From: Trachipleistophora hominis
Taxonomy: Eukaryota > Microsporidia > Pleistophoridae
NCBI GenBank assembly: GCA_000316135.1
Contig: JH994023.1
Coordinates: forward strand, 1 to 16,084
Direction: 5' to 3'
Length of the DNA: 16,084 bases
Part shown: one piece after another, positions 1 through 9,786 of the stretch
How positions within the stretch are numbered: position 1 is the first letter of the stretch
Layout: every line of letters starts with the position of its first letter
The notes under the pieces: model-generated
Seen by the model: only the letters and a program-made list of their open reading frames with translations
Database searches by the model: none
Told to the model about the DNA's origin: nothing
Position numbers and translations under genes: made by a program

Positions 1-99
1 GGTCTCAAAGTATACGTTGCAGACAATCGCGATCAAAGCAAAGCTGATAACAACATGGCGTATATAAGGAATGTAGTGTATAATGAATTATTAGATTAG
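1..99 (+). CDS. Possible 3' end of an unidentified gene (partial)
   Basis: The first 32 codons of the window are open in frame 1 and end at a TAG at 97-99. The stretch is richer in G and C than the DNA just after it and uses a balanced set of codons (Asp, Asn, Val, Ala, Arg), which is what a gene end would look like. The derived peptide ends in a Val-Val-Tyr-Asn-Glu-Leu-Leu-Asp motif and matches no family I recognise. Thirty-two open codons can arise by chance, and the minus strand is also open here without an ATG, so this is only a reasonable guess. The sequence to the left of the window would settle it. Confidence 0.35.
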   Translation, partial: GLKVYVADNRDQSKADNNMAYIRNVVYNELLD

Positions 100-353
100 A
101 CTTAAATAGTTTATTTAGAAACTGAAAATTATCCATTTTTAAACAATATCAAAAATATTTTATAAGATAAAATACCAAGACAACTCACAATTCCATTTAC
201 TGGTCCTAATTTTAAAACGGGATAGTACGGCTAGTCTCTTACTTAAGAAGAAAAACGACCTGCATTCAACACGCGTCCAAATCAGTGAAAAACTAGCCGG
301 TATGAACCATAGTAAGACACCCTAACGAACACGTGGGTAAAAATATTATTTCT

Positions 354-359
354 TTTATT
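354..359 (-). terminator. AATAAA polyadenylation-like signal of the E2 gene
   Basis: The minus strand reads AATAAA nine bases after the stop codon of the ubiquitin-conjugating enzyme gene. Its position fits the very short 3' UTRs known in microsporidia. In AT-rich DNA the hexamer is common, so support is modest. Confidence 0.35.
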
Positions 360-368
360 GACAACACC

Positions 369-2129
<1,761 letters not shown>

Positions 2130-2609
2130 ATGAGAACGAGCGACATCGAAAACATAGAGAACAAGTGTGTGGAATCAATGCGAAACAACGACATAGAACA
2201 GTTCCAATACAACTTTAACATGGTAAAACACCAGTATAACACTACGAAGACGTCTCTTTCTACGTTTGTGAAAGCTTGTGAGCTGATGATCCTTCTAAGC
2301 ACAGATTTTCAAGGGTATCTTTACTTTCTAGAGACCCTAGACTACGAGGATATTAGTAATGAGTACATAATGTTCGTGCTGAAGATTGAGCGGTTAATGA
2401 CCGAAGAAAATACGGCGCTTATCAAGGAACAGCTGGGTAAGTACAAAGAGTGGGATGGCTGTATTCATAACATAATTAAAGCGTTGGAAAACAACGATAC
2501 AAAATATAAAATGGAACAGATTAGTGTTGTTTCTAAACCCGCTGAGCACAGTCCCATACAAACTATAAAGGATTGTATCTTGTTTAGTAAGAACTTTAAT
2601 AAAATATGA
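2130..2609 (+). CDS. Small helical protein, probably a reduced 26S proteasome lid subunit Rpn12/PSMD8-like
   Basis: The 159-residue product is mostly helical, with no signal peptide or membrane segment. Residues 14-35 (NDIEQF near 20-25, then a Tyr-rich helix), 49-57 (ELMILLSTD), 66-80 (FLETL, then EDISNEYI) and 84-91 (KIERLMTE) follow the order and spacing of the conserved core of Rpn12/PSMD8. In that family a similar '-DI--F' helix, a 'LLFLLS' helix, a 'LE-L--KDI--N-YI' stretch and an 'LEQ-LMEG' helix occur. Rpn12 is a PCI-domain subunit of the proteasome lid. The yeast protein has about 274 residues, so this would be a strong reduction with little of the C-terminal winged helix left. The match is from memory of the pattern and not from an alignment. 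Other helical PCI or TPR-like proteins (eIF3k, CSN8) are alternatives. The gene converges on the ERCC1 gene. Confidence 0.45.
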   Translation: MRTSDIENIENKCVESMRNNDIEQFQYNFNMVKHQYNTTKTSLSTFVKACELMILLSTDFQGYLYFLETLDYEDISNEYIMFVLKIERLMTEENTALIKEQLGKYKEWDGCIHNIIKALENNDTKYKMEQISVVSKPAEHSPIQTIKDCILFSKNFNKI

Positions 2610-2920
2610 TGAGTGTTGTTGAATGAGATTTATTTGATGTTTGAGAAATAATTCCGTTCGTGTCCGAATGCGGGTTGTAAACATGTTACTCGATCGTTTA
2701 ACGTAGTTTGTCCTTAATGCATCGAACAGAAGTTGTACACTATATTTTCAAGATGCTTTTGTTTATCCTCGCTATAACATTTTTTTAAAAAAGTATTTTT
2801 ATCTACCACTTCCTACATTTTACAGTACAACACTTGTCTAGCATTCACCACGACACGCATACAATTTTATGGTAACTGCGTACTATTTAGACGAATTTGT
2901 CTTTTTGTTCATAAATTCAT
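2610..2920. other. Convergent intergenic spacer
   Basis: This 311-base spacer joins the 3' ends of the Rpn12-like and ERCC1 genes. It is AT-rich with T runs on the plus strand. I see no gene, RNA or repeat in it. Confidence 0.6.
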
Positions 2921-3508
2921 TTACATATCATTTGTAAATTTCATATTCATGTACTCTTCTATGCTTTCCTTCTTTTTGGTGCTCAGCCGCACATCATTCG
3001 ATGCTTTAGACATCAAATCATCAAAAAGTGTTCTTAGGCACGTTTTGCCTGCCAGCAGCGCTGCCGCATCTTTTTTATTTATTTTCGGTATTTTAGCAAG
3101 AAATTCTATTTTCCTCTCGTATAAATCAAAACTGTACCTGTGCTTGATTATTTCTGTCGATCTATGGGCATTCATATCAATGGCTGCCAAATATTTGGCA
3201 GCCTCATCGTTGCCAAAACAAAGAAAGACCTGGCACTCAAACTGCACAAATTCAACCATATACTCCTCATAATTGTGCATATCCACGTATATCAGCAGGA
3301 TATTCGTTTTGTATTCCTTCAGGTTGTTCAAACGGGCGATGATATACTCGGGCTTGCTGGAGTGAAAACGAAGAGATAGGAAAAGAACCGATATAAAATG
3401 TTCTATCTCAAAATCGGTCGTAAGACCATCTTCATAGTACCATTTTACTTGGTTAAGGTGGTCCAATACGTTGTTGCCCCTCTGTTTTGTGCTAACCTTG
3501 ATTGTCAT
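2921..3508 (-). CDS. RAD10: ERCC1/Rad10 family DNA-repair protein
   Basis: ERCC1/Rad10 is the non-catalytic partner of the XPF/Rad1 nuclease. Together they cut 5' of lesions in nucleotide excision repair and trim 3' flaps in recombination. From the ATG at 3508 the product has 195 residues. It shows the ERCC1 central domain: GNNVLDHL at 11-18, KWYYED at 22-27, LFLSLRFH at 42-49 followed by PEYI and ARL, then LLIYVD at 71-76 and the EAAKYL helix at 102-107. A C-terminal helix-hairpin-helix region follows, with its first hairpin around 138-163 (KIPKINKKDAAALL); the second hairpin (about 168-190) is weak. Yeast Rad10 has 210 residues and human ERCC1 297, so the N-terminal part is reduced. The frame stays open to about 3649 but holds no earlier ATG. 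CCCC directly before the chosen ATG supports it. The family is confident. Confidence 0.92.
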   Translation of the reverse strand: MTIKVSTKQRGNNVLDHLNQVKWYYEDGLTTDFEIEHFISVLFLSLRFHSSKPEYIIARLNNLKEYKTNILLIYVDMHNYEEYMVEFVQFECQVFLCFGNDEAAKYLAAIDMNAHRSTEIIKHRYSFDLYERKIEFLAKIPKINKKDAAALLAGKTCLRTLFDDLMSKASNDVRLSTKKKESIEEYMNMKFTNDM

Positions 3509-3512
3509 GGGG
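3509..3512 (-). promoter_or_regulatory. CCCC start signal of the ERCC1 gene
   Basis: CCCC on the minus strand touches the ATG at 3508. It is the main reason to reject a longer protein in the open frame upstream, which contains no in-frame ATG. Confidence 0.5.
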
Positions 3513-4072
3513 ATTCGGAACGGAGGTTTTAAATACGACAGGGGCACTTCGCTGAGAGACAAAAATTTTTTGACATGAATGCACCGGGAGAATTCGTTTG
3601 GGGGTGTTACTGCGTATGTATGAGGTGGTAGGTGAATTGGTTGATGTTTTTAAATAAAGAATCATTTATGGAAAAAAAATACCGCGTATGTAAGTTTAAT
3701 AGTGCCAAAAGTCATCGTAACGGTATGTTGTAATAGAATTAAGAACGGAAATATTTTTTATTATTGCGGAACGAGAACAAAAGTATATTTAATACAAATA
3801 AGAGATGATGATGTTATGTCACTGATCAAAAGGAACACCATATCTAATATTACATCAGCGGATATTTTTTTAAAAGTTGCTCTTCTTGTACGCTATTACA
3901 GGTTAACACAGTGGATGTTAAAACAAATACGACAGTGTTTCAAACGAACAACCTAGAATCGGCCCCATTCTATTATACAAGCGCTTAAAAATTTACATCT
4001 TTAAAATATTTGCACCTGTTACGAAAAATATATTTAAAATAACGAGTACTAATAAATTTTACTAAGCTAATA
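3513..4072. other. Intergenic, no gene recognised
   Basis: This stretch lies between the start of the ERCC1 gene and the end of the RabGAP gene. The ERCC1 frame stays open leftward into it as far as about 3649, and an ATG in a neighbouring frame lies at 3576. An 84-codon run on the plus strand (3702-3956) would have to begin at GTG. It has no C/G-run signal and resembles no family, so I do not call it a gene. Confidence 0.5.
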
Positions 4073-4957
4073 TCACTTATATCTTTTAAAAATACCGAAT
4101 AAGACTGCTCCGGCAATCACAGCACCGGTGGCAGCGCCGAATATAATCGCTTTGTTACTCACTTTGGGCCTGGAAGCAACTTGTTCGTCTTGTAATCTCA
4201 AAAACTCCTTCTCTAATTTGATTATTTTCGGCATTATGTCATTGTCGTTCATTTTAATCTTTTTTTTATTCTCAATAGCGTCAAAATAATGGACTAGCAA
4301 GAGAAATACGACGCTTGTCGGGCAGGAGATTATCAAGGCAAATATTTTGTAAATATCATTCATACTATCCGCAGATCTACTAAACCACGTCAGCGTGCTG
4401 TTGGTATAGATCAAACTCTTGCTCGATGGAATTTCTACGCCTCTTTTTTTCATCATTTTGATGAAAATGTCGTTGTTCTCAAGATACGTTTTGAACTGGT
4501 CATCGATTAGCGGAACGTATTTCGCCTTCAAAATGTTGTAAATTGTTCTAAACATCCTTTCATATGTTTCATCATCGTACAAACTATCGTCCTCGTTCAT
4601 ATTTATTGCAGAAGCGGTGTTTTCTCTTTCGGCCAGGCTTACCAAAGAATTATCCTCAGTCATCTCAGACAAGTAAAAATACATTAGAACAGCGACAATA
4701 TCGCACATGCTCTGCACATAGCTGACGGGCAGTCGTAGTAGCGTTTTCTTCAGCTCGTTCCTGAATAGAGGTTTCTTCTCATCAGCCATATGCTCATAGA
4801 ACGGAAAGTTTCGATTAATGTCTACATTAATCGTTTTTAAATCGTTCTGATTCTTCCCAACATCGAGTGCAGGTACATCTGCACTTTGTCTTTCGTATGT
4901 TTGAATCAGCTCTCGTAGGTTGAGCGTAAATTTGCTGGAATCCAAATTTTCTGGCAT
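4073..4957 (-). CDS. Divergent TBC-domain RabGAP with C-terminal membrane anchor (TBC1D20/Gyp8-like)
   Basis: TBC proteins speed GTP hydrolysis by Rab GTPases using an Arg and a Gln finger. TBC1D20 acts on Rab1 at the ER. This 294-residue protein keeps the Arg-finger motif IxxDxxR (Ile43, Asp46, Arg49) and the Gln finger in Tyr80-Val-Gln82; the usual Gly after the Gln is Ser83. Residues 181-196 (with TLTWFSRS), the following helix to 209 and the SCPTSVVFLLLVHYF stretch (211-225) match the order of the TBC1D20/Gyp8 sub-family (LSWLITWF, then a helix, then a 'CHPLMP' hydrophobic block). A hydrophobic Gly/Ala-rich segment at about 270-290, followed by a short basic end (KRYK), is a tail anchor, as in TBC1D20. 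Residues 100-135 are an acidic insertion. CCCCCC just before the ATG supports the start. The assignment rests on motif order, since overall identity is low. An ER-localised Rab1-type GAP is the inferred role. Confidence 0.72.
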   Translation of the reverse strand: MPENLDSSKFTLNLRELIQTYERQSADVPALDVGKNQNDLKTINVDINRNFPFYEHMADEKKPLFRNELKKTLLRLPVSYVQSMCDIVAVLMYFYLSEMTEDNSLVSLAERENTASAINMNEDDSLYDDETYERMFRTIYNILKAKYVPLIDDQFKTYLENNDIFIKMMKKRGVEIPSSKSLIYTNSTLTWFSRSADSMNDIYKIFALIISCPTSVVFLLLVHYFDAIENKKKIKMNDNDIMPKIIKLEKEFLRLQDEQVASRPKVSNKAIIFGAATGAVIAGAVLFGIFKRYK

Positions 4958-4958
4958 C

Positions 4959-4964
4959 GGGGGG
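4959..4964 (-). promoter_or_regulatory. CCCCCC start signal of the RabGAP gene
   Basis: Six C on the minus strand end one base before the ATG at 4957. It is the longest such run at any start in the window. Confidence 0.6.
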
Positions 4965-6797
4965 TGCGTGGTGGATCTTTAAATTATTAAAAAGGAGCCT
5001 TTTCATCTCGTTCTTCTTAAATCAAGGGAAACGGAAACGTAGTAAATTATGAGCGTTTTAGTTCATTATTTACATTCAATTACAAAATATTATTCGGTAA
5101 TATACTGTTACATTAAAGAAATATGTTAGTTGGTCTGAATGACCAATTATATGGTGTGATCCCCCTTTTTTACATAGTAGTAACGGATTGTCTTGTGCTT
5201 AAATAAACCTATCCCAATATATCTCCCAATAAAGGAGATACGTATTAAATTAACGAATGAACACTTTATTTTGTAATTATTGTTTTTTATAACAACGAAG
5301 ATTATATGAAATTGTAATATTAGAGCGTATAACTTTGTAGCTATCTTTAAAGAGTAAATTTCAAACCTCTTATTGCCTGTCTTAATAATTCATTTGCAAG
5401 TTCACATCAAAATAACCTTTAAGAACTATTGAAACGACGTAAACACGATTTTGTTTTTAAATTGTTATTTTTAATCTTAATTATATTATGAAATATCATT
5501 GATGGTTATTAATTAAGTTTGCCGTAAGTGAAATACAATCATTTTTTTAATATAAATTTTAAGACTGATATTTACTGTCGCATGTTAATTAAATATTGAA
5601 CCTTTATAACAGACAAGTTTTACATCTATTGCTGATTCATCACCGCTTTTTAAATTTTTGGAAATTATAATACAGCGTTGGAACCGTTTCATGATCTTCC
5701 TGAACAATATATTACTCACATCTAGTATGTTCTTATATGTTATAAAATTTAACCCACTTTTATTTTTCAGGTTATTTATTCTATAATAATCTAATATACG
5801 TCAATTTTTAGTATTTGTGACTTGTTGGGTTTCTTACATCGATCAATAGTTTTTAACTTTAATATCCGTAGGTCACATACATATTTGAATGATGATTAAA
5901 CTCATAAATTTACACAGCTAAATATGTTTTGCACATTTAATAACTTTTTAACGCTCATCGCTCATTTTAGCGATTTGAAATTCGTTTGTTTAAATCTTAT
6001 GGTTAGATATTCATCAGTTCAAAATAAAAACGTTTAAAATATTAGAATATTATTTCAACACAAAAATTGTCATAATTGAAGTAATGTCAACATCTACAAG
6101 TCCATAATGTAGAAACATAACGTCTTTTAAGTTATTCACTTAACTGTTTATCCCATGAGTTACACCAAATAAGTGGCAGTTTAACAACTCTGTGATATAA
6201 CTATATTATTTTTATCGATAGAATTTACTCACTATAAAATTTCTAAGTGCTCTTTGCAATTTTTTATTACAATTTTGCTTATTTGATTTTTCTCCATCAG
6301 TACAACAAAAAGACAGGCCCTTCCGGCAAGCTAATACTTACAGTTTTTTAGATTGAAAGAGCCTTATTTAAAAAACCTAGTGATTAACCTTCCACCTCAT
6401 TATCATCAATGCAAATCCTTTCTGCTTCCTCATTAATACTCACTGAAATACAGAAAAATTTGTAGCTCTTTGTCAGGATTTGGCATTAGTGTTGCCACAA
6501 CAAAATATTTAGATCTTCCAAACACACTGACACAACATAGTTTTATCAAAAGGTGGTCATGTGCTGGTAGTATTCATAGTCTCTTAGATTAGACCATATC
6601 TAATTAATTTATATAAAATTTGTTGGGCTGATACATGTTGCAACATAAGAGTTGTTTATTTAAGTAATTTGATAGAAGAGGTCAACTCCGAACCAGCAAA
6701 ATTTATTTAATGATTTCGTATGAGCTGTTCATACCCTATGTCAATTCCCAGGGTGATCACCAGAAACAATTAAACATGAATATTTTTGATTTTCTAA
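4965..6797. other. Long AT-rich intergenic stretch between two divergent genes
   Basis: About 1.8 kb separates the RabGAP start from the Got1 start. Most of it is very AT-rich with no coding signal. A slightly more G/C-containing patch at 6384-6573 has two adjoining open runs on the minus strand in different frames, which is discussed among the findings. A short upstream frame (ATG 6738, stop 6771) and two in-frame ATGs (6710, 6776) precede the chosen Got1 start. I found no tRNA-like fold or repeat array by eye. Confidence 0.55.
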
Positions 6798-6802
6798 CCC
6801 CC
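6798..6802 (+). promoter_or_regulatory. CCCCC start signal of the Got1 gene
   Basis: Five C end three bases before the ATG at 6806. The two earlier in-frame ATGs (6710 and 6776) have no such run close by. Confidence 0.55.
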
Positions 6803-6805
6803 GGA

Positions 6806-7159
6806 ATGAATGAAAGAAGTGAATCGGCGTTAATCATAATCGTGATAGGTTCAATATTTTTTCTAATGGGTGGTATGCTGTTCTTCGATCGAGTCATGAT
6901 GATGGCTGGCAATATAGTGTTTAGCATTGGTGTGCTTTTACTTCTCATGCCGCAAATGAGCCTAAATAGCAGTGAAAACTTGAAAAGCATGTCGTTGTTT
7001 GTAGCAGGCATTGTTCTAGTTTTCTGTGGCTTTGCAGTGCTTGGGTTTCTTTTCCAGCTGGTCAGCGTTTTGTATACAATTAGAAACAAAATACCGTCTT
7101 TTAGATCAATTGTCATGAACAACATCACAAAAATCTTAAAATTTCTAAGAATTTTTTAA
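6806..7159 (+). CDS. GOT1: Got1/SFT2-like Golgi transport membrane protein
   Basis: Got1 is a small four-helix membrane protein that helps form ER-Golgi vesicles and helps them fuse with the Golgi. From the ATG at 6806 the product has 117 residues against about 138 in yeast. The family signature is clear: a short polar N-terminus, a first membrane helix ending in GGMLFFDR (22-29), then GNIVF (35-39) within the second helix. Two more hydrophobic segments follow at about 62-75 and 76-92, with a polar loop at 49-61 between the hairpins and a basic C-terminal tail. The same frame is open upstream to an ATG at 6710 (149 residues). The shorter start matches the Got1 N-terminus and has CCCCC three bases before it, so I prefer it. 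Its divergent neighbour is the RabGAP gene, also of the early secretory pathway; the distance makes shared control uncertain. Confidence 0.85.
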   Translation: MNERSESALIIIVIGSIFFLMGGMLFFDRVMMMAGNIVFSIGVLLLLMPQMSLNSSENLKSMSLFVAGIVLVFCGFAVLGFLFQLVSVLYTIRNKIPSFRSIVMNNITKILKFLRIF

Positions 7160-7745
7160 ACTAAATTTATTGAGAACCACATTTATACGATATGCCCTTA
7201 TGTTGGCACCATGTTTAATATCATTATACACTTACTAACTAAAATTTTGTGAATAGATTGTTGAGTAGTAGAATGGTTTATGAAATAAAGGAAATAAGAA
7301 TAATTAATTTGTGTAGATCGATTTTATTTTATTACGCTGAAATGTTGTTCTGTAACAATGCATTCAGGTGCTCTTCCATCAAAAAATAGTAAAATTCAAC
7401 ATGCTAGGTCTAGCGCTATTTTTACGTACTTCTACTATTTTTCGTTAAACGTGCTTATAATTACTAATACCGTGTTTATAACGCATTTTTATGATTTACA
7501 AAACTTAATAAAATCATTTATCCTTGATTCATAGCGCGCTACTATCAAATTGGTAAAAATTTATTGATTGCAGGATAATAACGAATGAGGTGCCAAAGCA
7601 TGTTATTTAGTTATTTCATCCATTTTAATTACTGCACTATTTAATTATATTTTATTACTGAATTGTTATTCTGCTTATTCTATAAAACAAAACATCACAC
7701 GTTGAATAACGAGACAGTCAAAATATAACCTGCCAAAATTCCTCA
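7160..7745. other. Intergenic, promoter of the LRR gene
   Basis: AT-rich spacer between two genes on the same strand. A TATAAA sits at 7680-7685, about 70 bases before the LRR start, and could be a promoter element, but such words are common in this DNA. Nothing else is recognisable. Confidence 0.45.
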
Positions 7746-7748
7746 CCC
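7746..7748 (+). promoter_or_regulatory. CCC start signal of the LRR gene
   Basis: CCC ends four bases before the ATG at 7753 and supports this start. Confidence 0.5.
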
Positions 7749-7752
7749 TTGG

Positions 7753-8808
7753 ATGAGAAAATTAACGGAATTCGTTAAGCGACCAAAACCATGCGACTAC
7801 CGTAATACTACGAAAGTAGATACAAAAGAACAGCGAAAATTAAAGCTAAAATTACCGCTTGACCTGTCGTTTATAATCGAAAATTATCATCCTGGCCTGT
7901 CTTTGTCCTCTAAATTAGGGAAAAAGGGCGTTTTTAGACTAGCGAGTCGCAATTTTTCATCAGTGCTGATTAAACACGTTGAAAAGTTCTTGGTTTATGA
8001 CGATAGAAGAGAATTTAATGTTGACTTAGCACCATTTCTGTCGCTCAAAACGCTTAAAATCGTTGATTGCTGTTTTTTTGATTTTATATACCTAACCAGT
8101 GCCATAGATCGGCTAATTTTGGACGGTGTTCGTGACGTAAAATGCAGGGATGTTGCTGTGAACAAGGTTGAGCTACATAACATGGATGTTACGGTAGTAA
8201 CAAAGTTGCTATGCACTGTCTTTATTCAAAGCTTAAGTCTGGTAAATATCGACCTGTCCCGAAATTTTGAAGTTCCCAAAAGTGTAAAGGCGCTGTCAAT
8301 TCGCAAGTGTAAGCTTACGCAGGAAAAGGCGATAGAAATAGTTCAAACGCACGAATTAATTGATTTTACGTTTGTAGAGGATGATTTTGAGCTGGAATGC
8401 CTGCAGAACAACACTGTGAAACAGCCCATGTTGCGTATAAAACATTGCAGCAAAACATTCTACGAATTAGACTACAAGAACATCAGAAAACTGAAATTGT
8501 ATGACACGAAATACATTGAACTGTTGCGTATAGATGCGTTAGAATCGTTTACGCTAAACGATTCTATTGGGGACGCATCGTTTCTAAAAATTTTTCTTTC
8601 GCGGTACCACCTAAAAGAGTTGAATCTAGAGAATTCCGTAGTACCACAGACAATGCTCTACGATTTTGTAGTTTTGTTTAAATCCAGTCTCAGGTACTTC
8701 AACGTGCAAAAGATTGAAATACCATTTGACTTCCTTTCCTTTCTAAAGGCGCATCTAAGAAAATGTACAGTTCTTTATGGAAATGGGAGGAGTATAAGAA
8801 TAGAATAA
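7753..8808 (+). CDS. Leucine-rich-repeat protein of unknown function
   Basis: The 351-residue protein opens with a basic segment (1-35) with no signal peptide. It then shows irregular leucine-rich repeats. Strand-like L-x-x-L-x-L/I units can be seen near 98-105, 118-126, 136-144, 158-166, 178-186, 201-209, 225-232, 244-251, 263-270, 287-294 and 313-320, spaced about 17-27 residues apart. The usual Asn of an LRR is often replaced by Asp, Cys or His, so the repeats are degenerate. LRR proteins form scaffolds for protein binding. Microsporidia carry expanded families of them, some secreted and many of unknown role. The lack of a signal peptide and the basic start argue for an intracellular protein. 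Rad7-like repair factors and F-box/LRR proteins are possible relatives, but I see neither an F-box nor a Rad7 zinc motif. The LRR class is likely; the function is unknown. Confidence 0.75.
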   Translation: MRKLTEFVKRPKPCDYRNTTKVDTKEQRKLKLKLPLDLSFIIENYHPGLSLSSKLGKKGVFRLASRNFSSVLIKHVEKFLVYDDRREFNVDLAPFLSLKTLKIVDCCFFDFIYLTSAIDRLILDGVRDVKCRDVAVNKVELHNMDVTVVTKLLCTVFIQSLSLVNIDLSRNFEVPKSVKALSIRKCKLTQEKAIEIVQTHELIDFTFVEDDFELECLQNNTVKQPMLRIKHCSKTFYELDYKNIRKLKLYDTKYIELLRIDALESFTLNDSIGDASFLKIFLSRYHLKELNLENSVVPQTMLYDFVVLFKSSLRYFNVQKIEIPFDFLSFLKAHLRKCTVLYGNGRSIRIE

Positions 8809-8952
8809 TGTGCCGGTAACATCACGTATTAAACGACACTAAAATATTGCAATTTACTTATCATTGATGATACGACGATCGTATTCAAAGCAAATTGGTG
8901 TTATTTTGGAGGCTCAGCGGTTGAAAGAATTTTAGTAAAAAAAATTGTTCGG

Positions 8953-8955
8953 CCC
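8953..8955 (+). promoter_or_regulatory. CCC start signal of the fibrillarin gene
   Basis: CCC ends nine bases before the ATG at 8965, within GGCCCTAGG. This is the widest spacing among the starts in the window. Confidence 0.45.
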
Positions 8956-8964
8956 TAGGCAAAA

Positions 8965-9786
8965 ATGGCGGGTGTTACACAAAGACATAAATTTACAAAA
9001 TACAGAGGAAACGAGTCTGATAGAAAGCCTAGAGACTCAAAATTCTTCAAAAAACCTAAGAAATTCGTAAAGCAGACGAAGGTTCTCGTAGAGAAACATG
9101 CACGGTTTCCCGGCGTTTACGTATCACGAGGCAAAGAGGATTCGCTGTGTACGCTGAATATGGTGCCAGGCATGAGTGTGTACAACGAAAAGAGGATTAC
9201 GGTTGATTCTGAGAGTGAAAAAAAAGAGTATCGGATATGGAACCCGTATAGGAGCAAATTAGCTGCAGGAATGGTCTCGGGATGTGAGGATATTTACATG
9301 GGGCCCGGATCAAAGGTTCTCTATTTGGGAGCAGCATCTGGTACGACAGTTTCTCATGTATCTGATCTTGTTGGTCCATCTGGTGTGGTGTATGCGGTTG
9401 AGTTTTCGCAGAGATCGGGACGCGATCTCGTTAATTTAGCAAAAAAGCGGCCCAACATTATTCCAATAATAGATGACGCGAGATATCCACAGAATTATCG
9501 TATGCTTGTGCCAATTGTTGATTGCATATTCTCTGATGTGGCGCAGCCTGATCAAGCACGAATTGTGGGGCTGAATGCGAAGTACTTCCTCAAGAACCGA
9601 GGAGGTGTAGTGATGTCTATCAAGGCAAACTGCATAGACTCGACAAAGAAGGCCGAATCGGTGTTTGCAGAAGAGGTTAATAAGCTGCGCAAAGATGAGA
9701 TCAAGCCGAGAGAACAAGTATCGTTGGAACCATTTGAGAAGGACCACGCCATGGTTTTGGGTATCTACAAGCCAAAAGACATCTAA
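8965..9786 (+). CDS. NOP1: Fibrillarin (Nop1), box C/D snoRNP 2'-O-methyltransferase
   Basis: Fibrillarin transfers a methyl group from AdoMet to the ribose 2'-OH of rRNA, guided by box C/D snoRNAs, in the nucleolus. The 273-residue product carries the whole methyltransferase domain: [14 protein letters not shown] (88-101), AdoMet loop [17 protein letters not shown] (118-134), the acidic end of the next strand at Glu146, DDAR (170-173), SDVAQPDQ (190-197), SIKA (218-221) and DHAMVLGIY (260-268). The K-D-K-H set proposed for catalysis is present (Lys98, Asp191, Lys220, His261). The Gly/Arg-rich N-terminal domain of most eukaryotic fibrillarins is missing. Residues 1-45 are instead rich in Lys, Arg and Phe. 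Yeast Nop1 has 327 residues, so the size difference is explained by that loss. The ATG follows a CCC signal. Codon use is slightly more G/C-rich than neighbours, as expected of a highly expressed gene. Confidence 0.97.
   Translation: MAGVTQRHKFTKYRGNESDRKPRDSKFFKKPKKFVKQTKVLVEKHARFPGVYVSRGKEDSLCTLNMVPGMSVYNEKRITVDSESEKKEYRIWNPYRSKLAAGMVSGCEDIYMGPGSKVLYLGAASGTTVSHVSDLVGPSGVVYAVEFSQRSGRDLVNLAKKRPNIIPIIDDARYPQNYRMLVPIVDCIFSDVAQPDQARIVGLNAKYFLKNRGGVVMSIKANCIDSTKKAESVFAEEVNKLRKDEIKPREQVSLEPFEKDHAMVLGIYKPKDI

Noticed and set aside
3702..3956. 84-codon plus-strand open run between the ERCC1 and RabGAP genes
   Set aside because: It starts with GTG, has no C/G-run signal and resembles no family. A GTATGT word nearby tempted an intron model, but no exon with recognisable content could be joined to it.
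6710..6805. Longer N-terminus for Got1 (in-frame ATGs at 6710 and 6776)
   Set aside because: The family N-terminus aligns with the ATG at 6806, which alone has the CCCCC run close by. The upstream segment has no Got1-like content.
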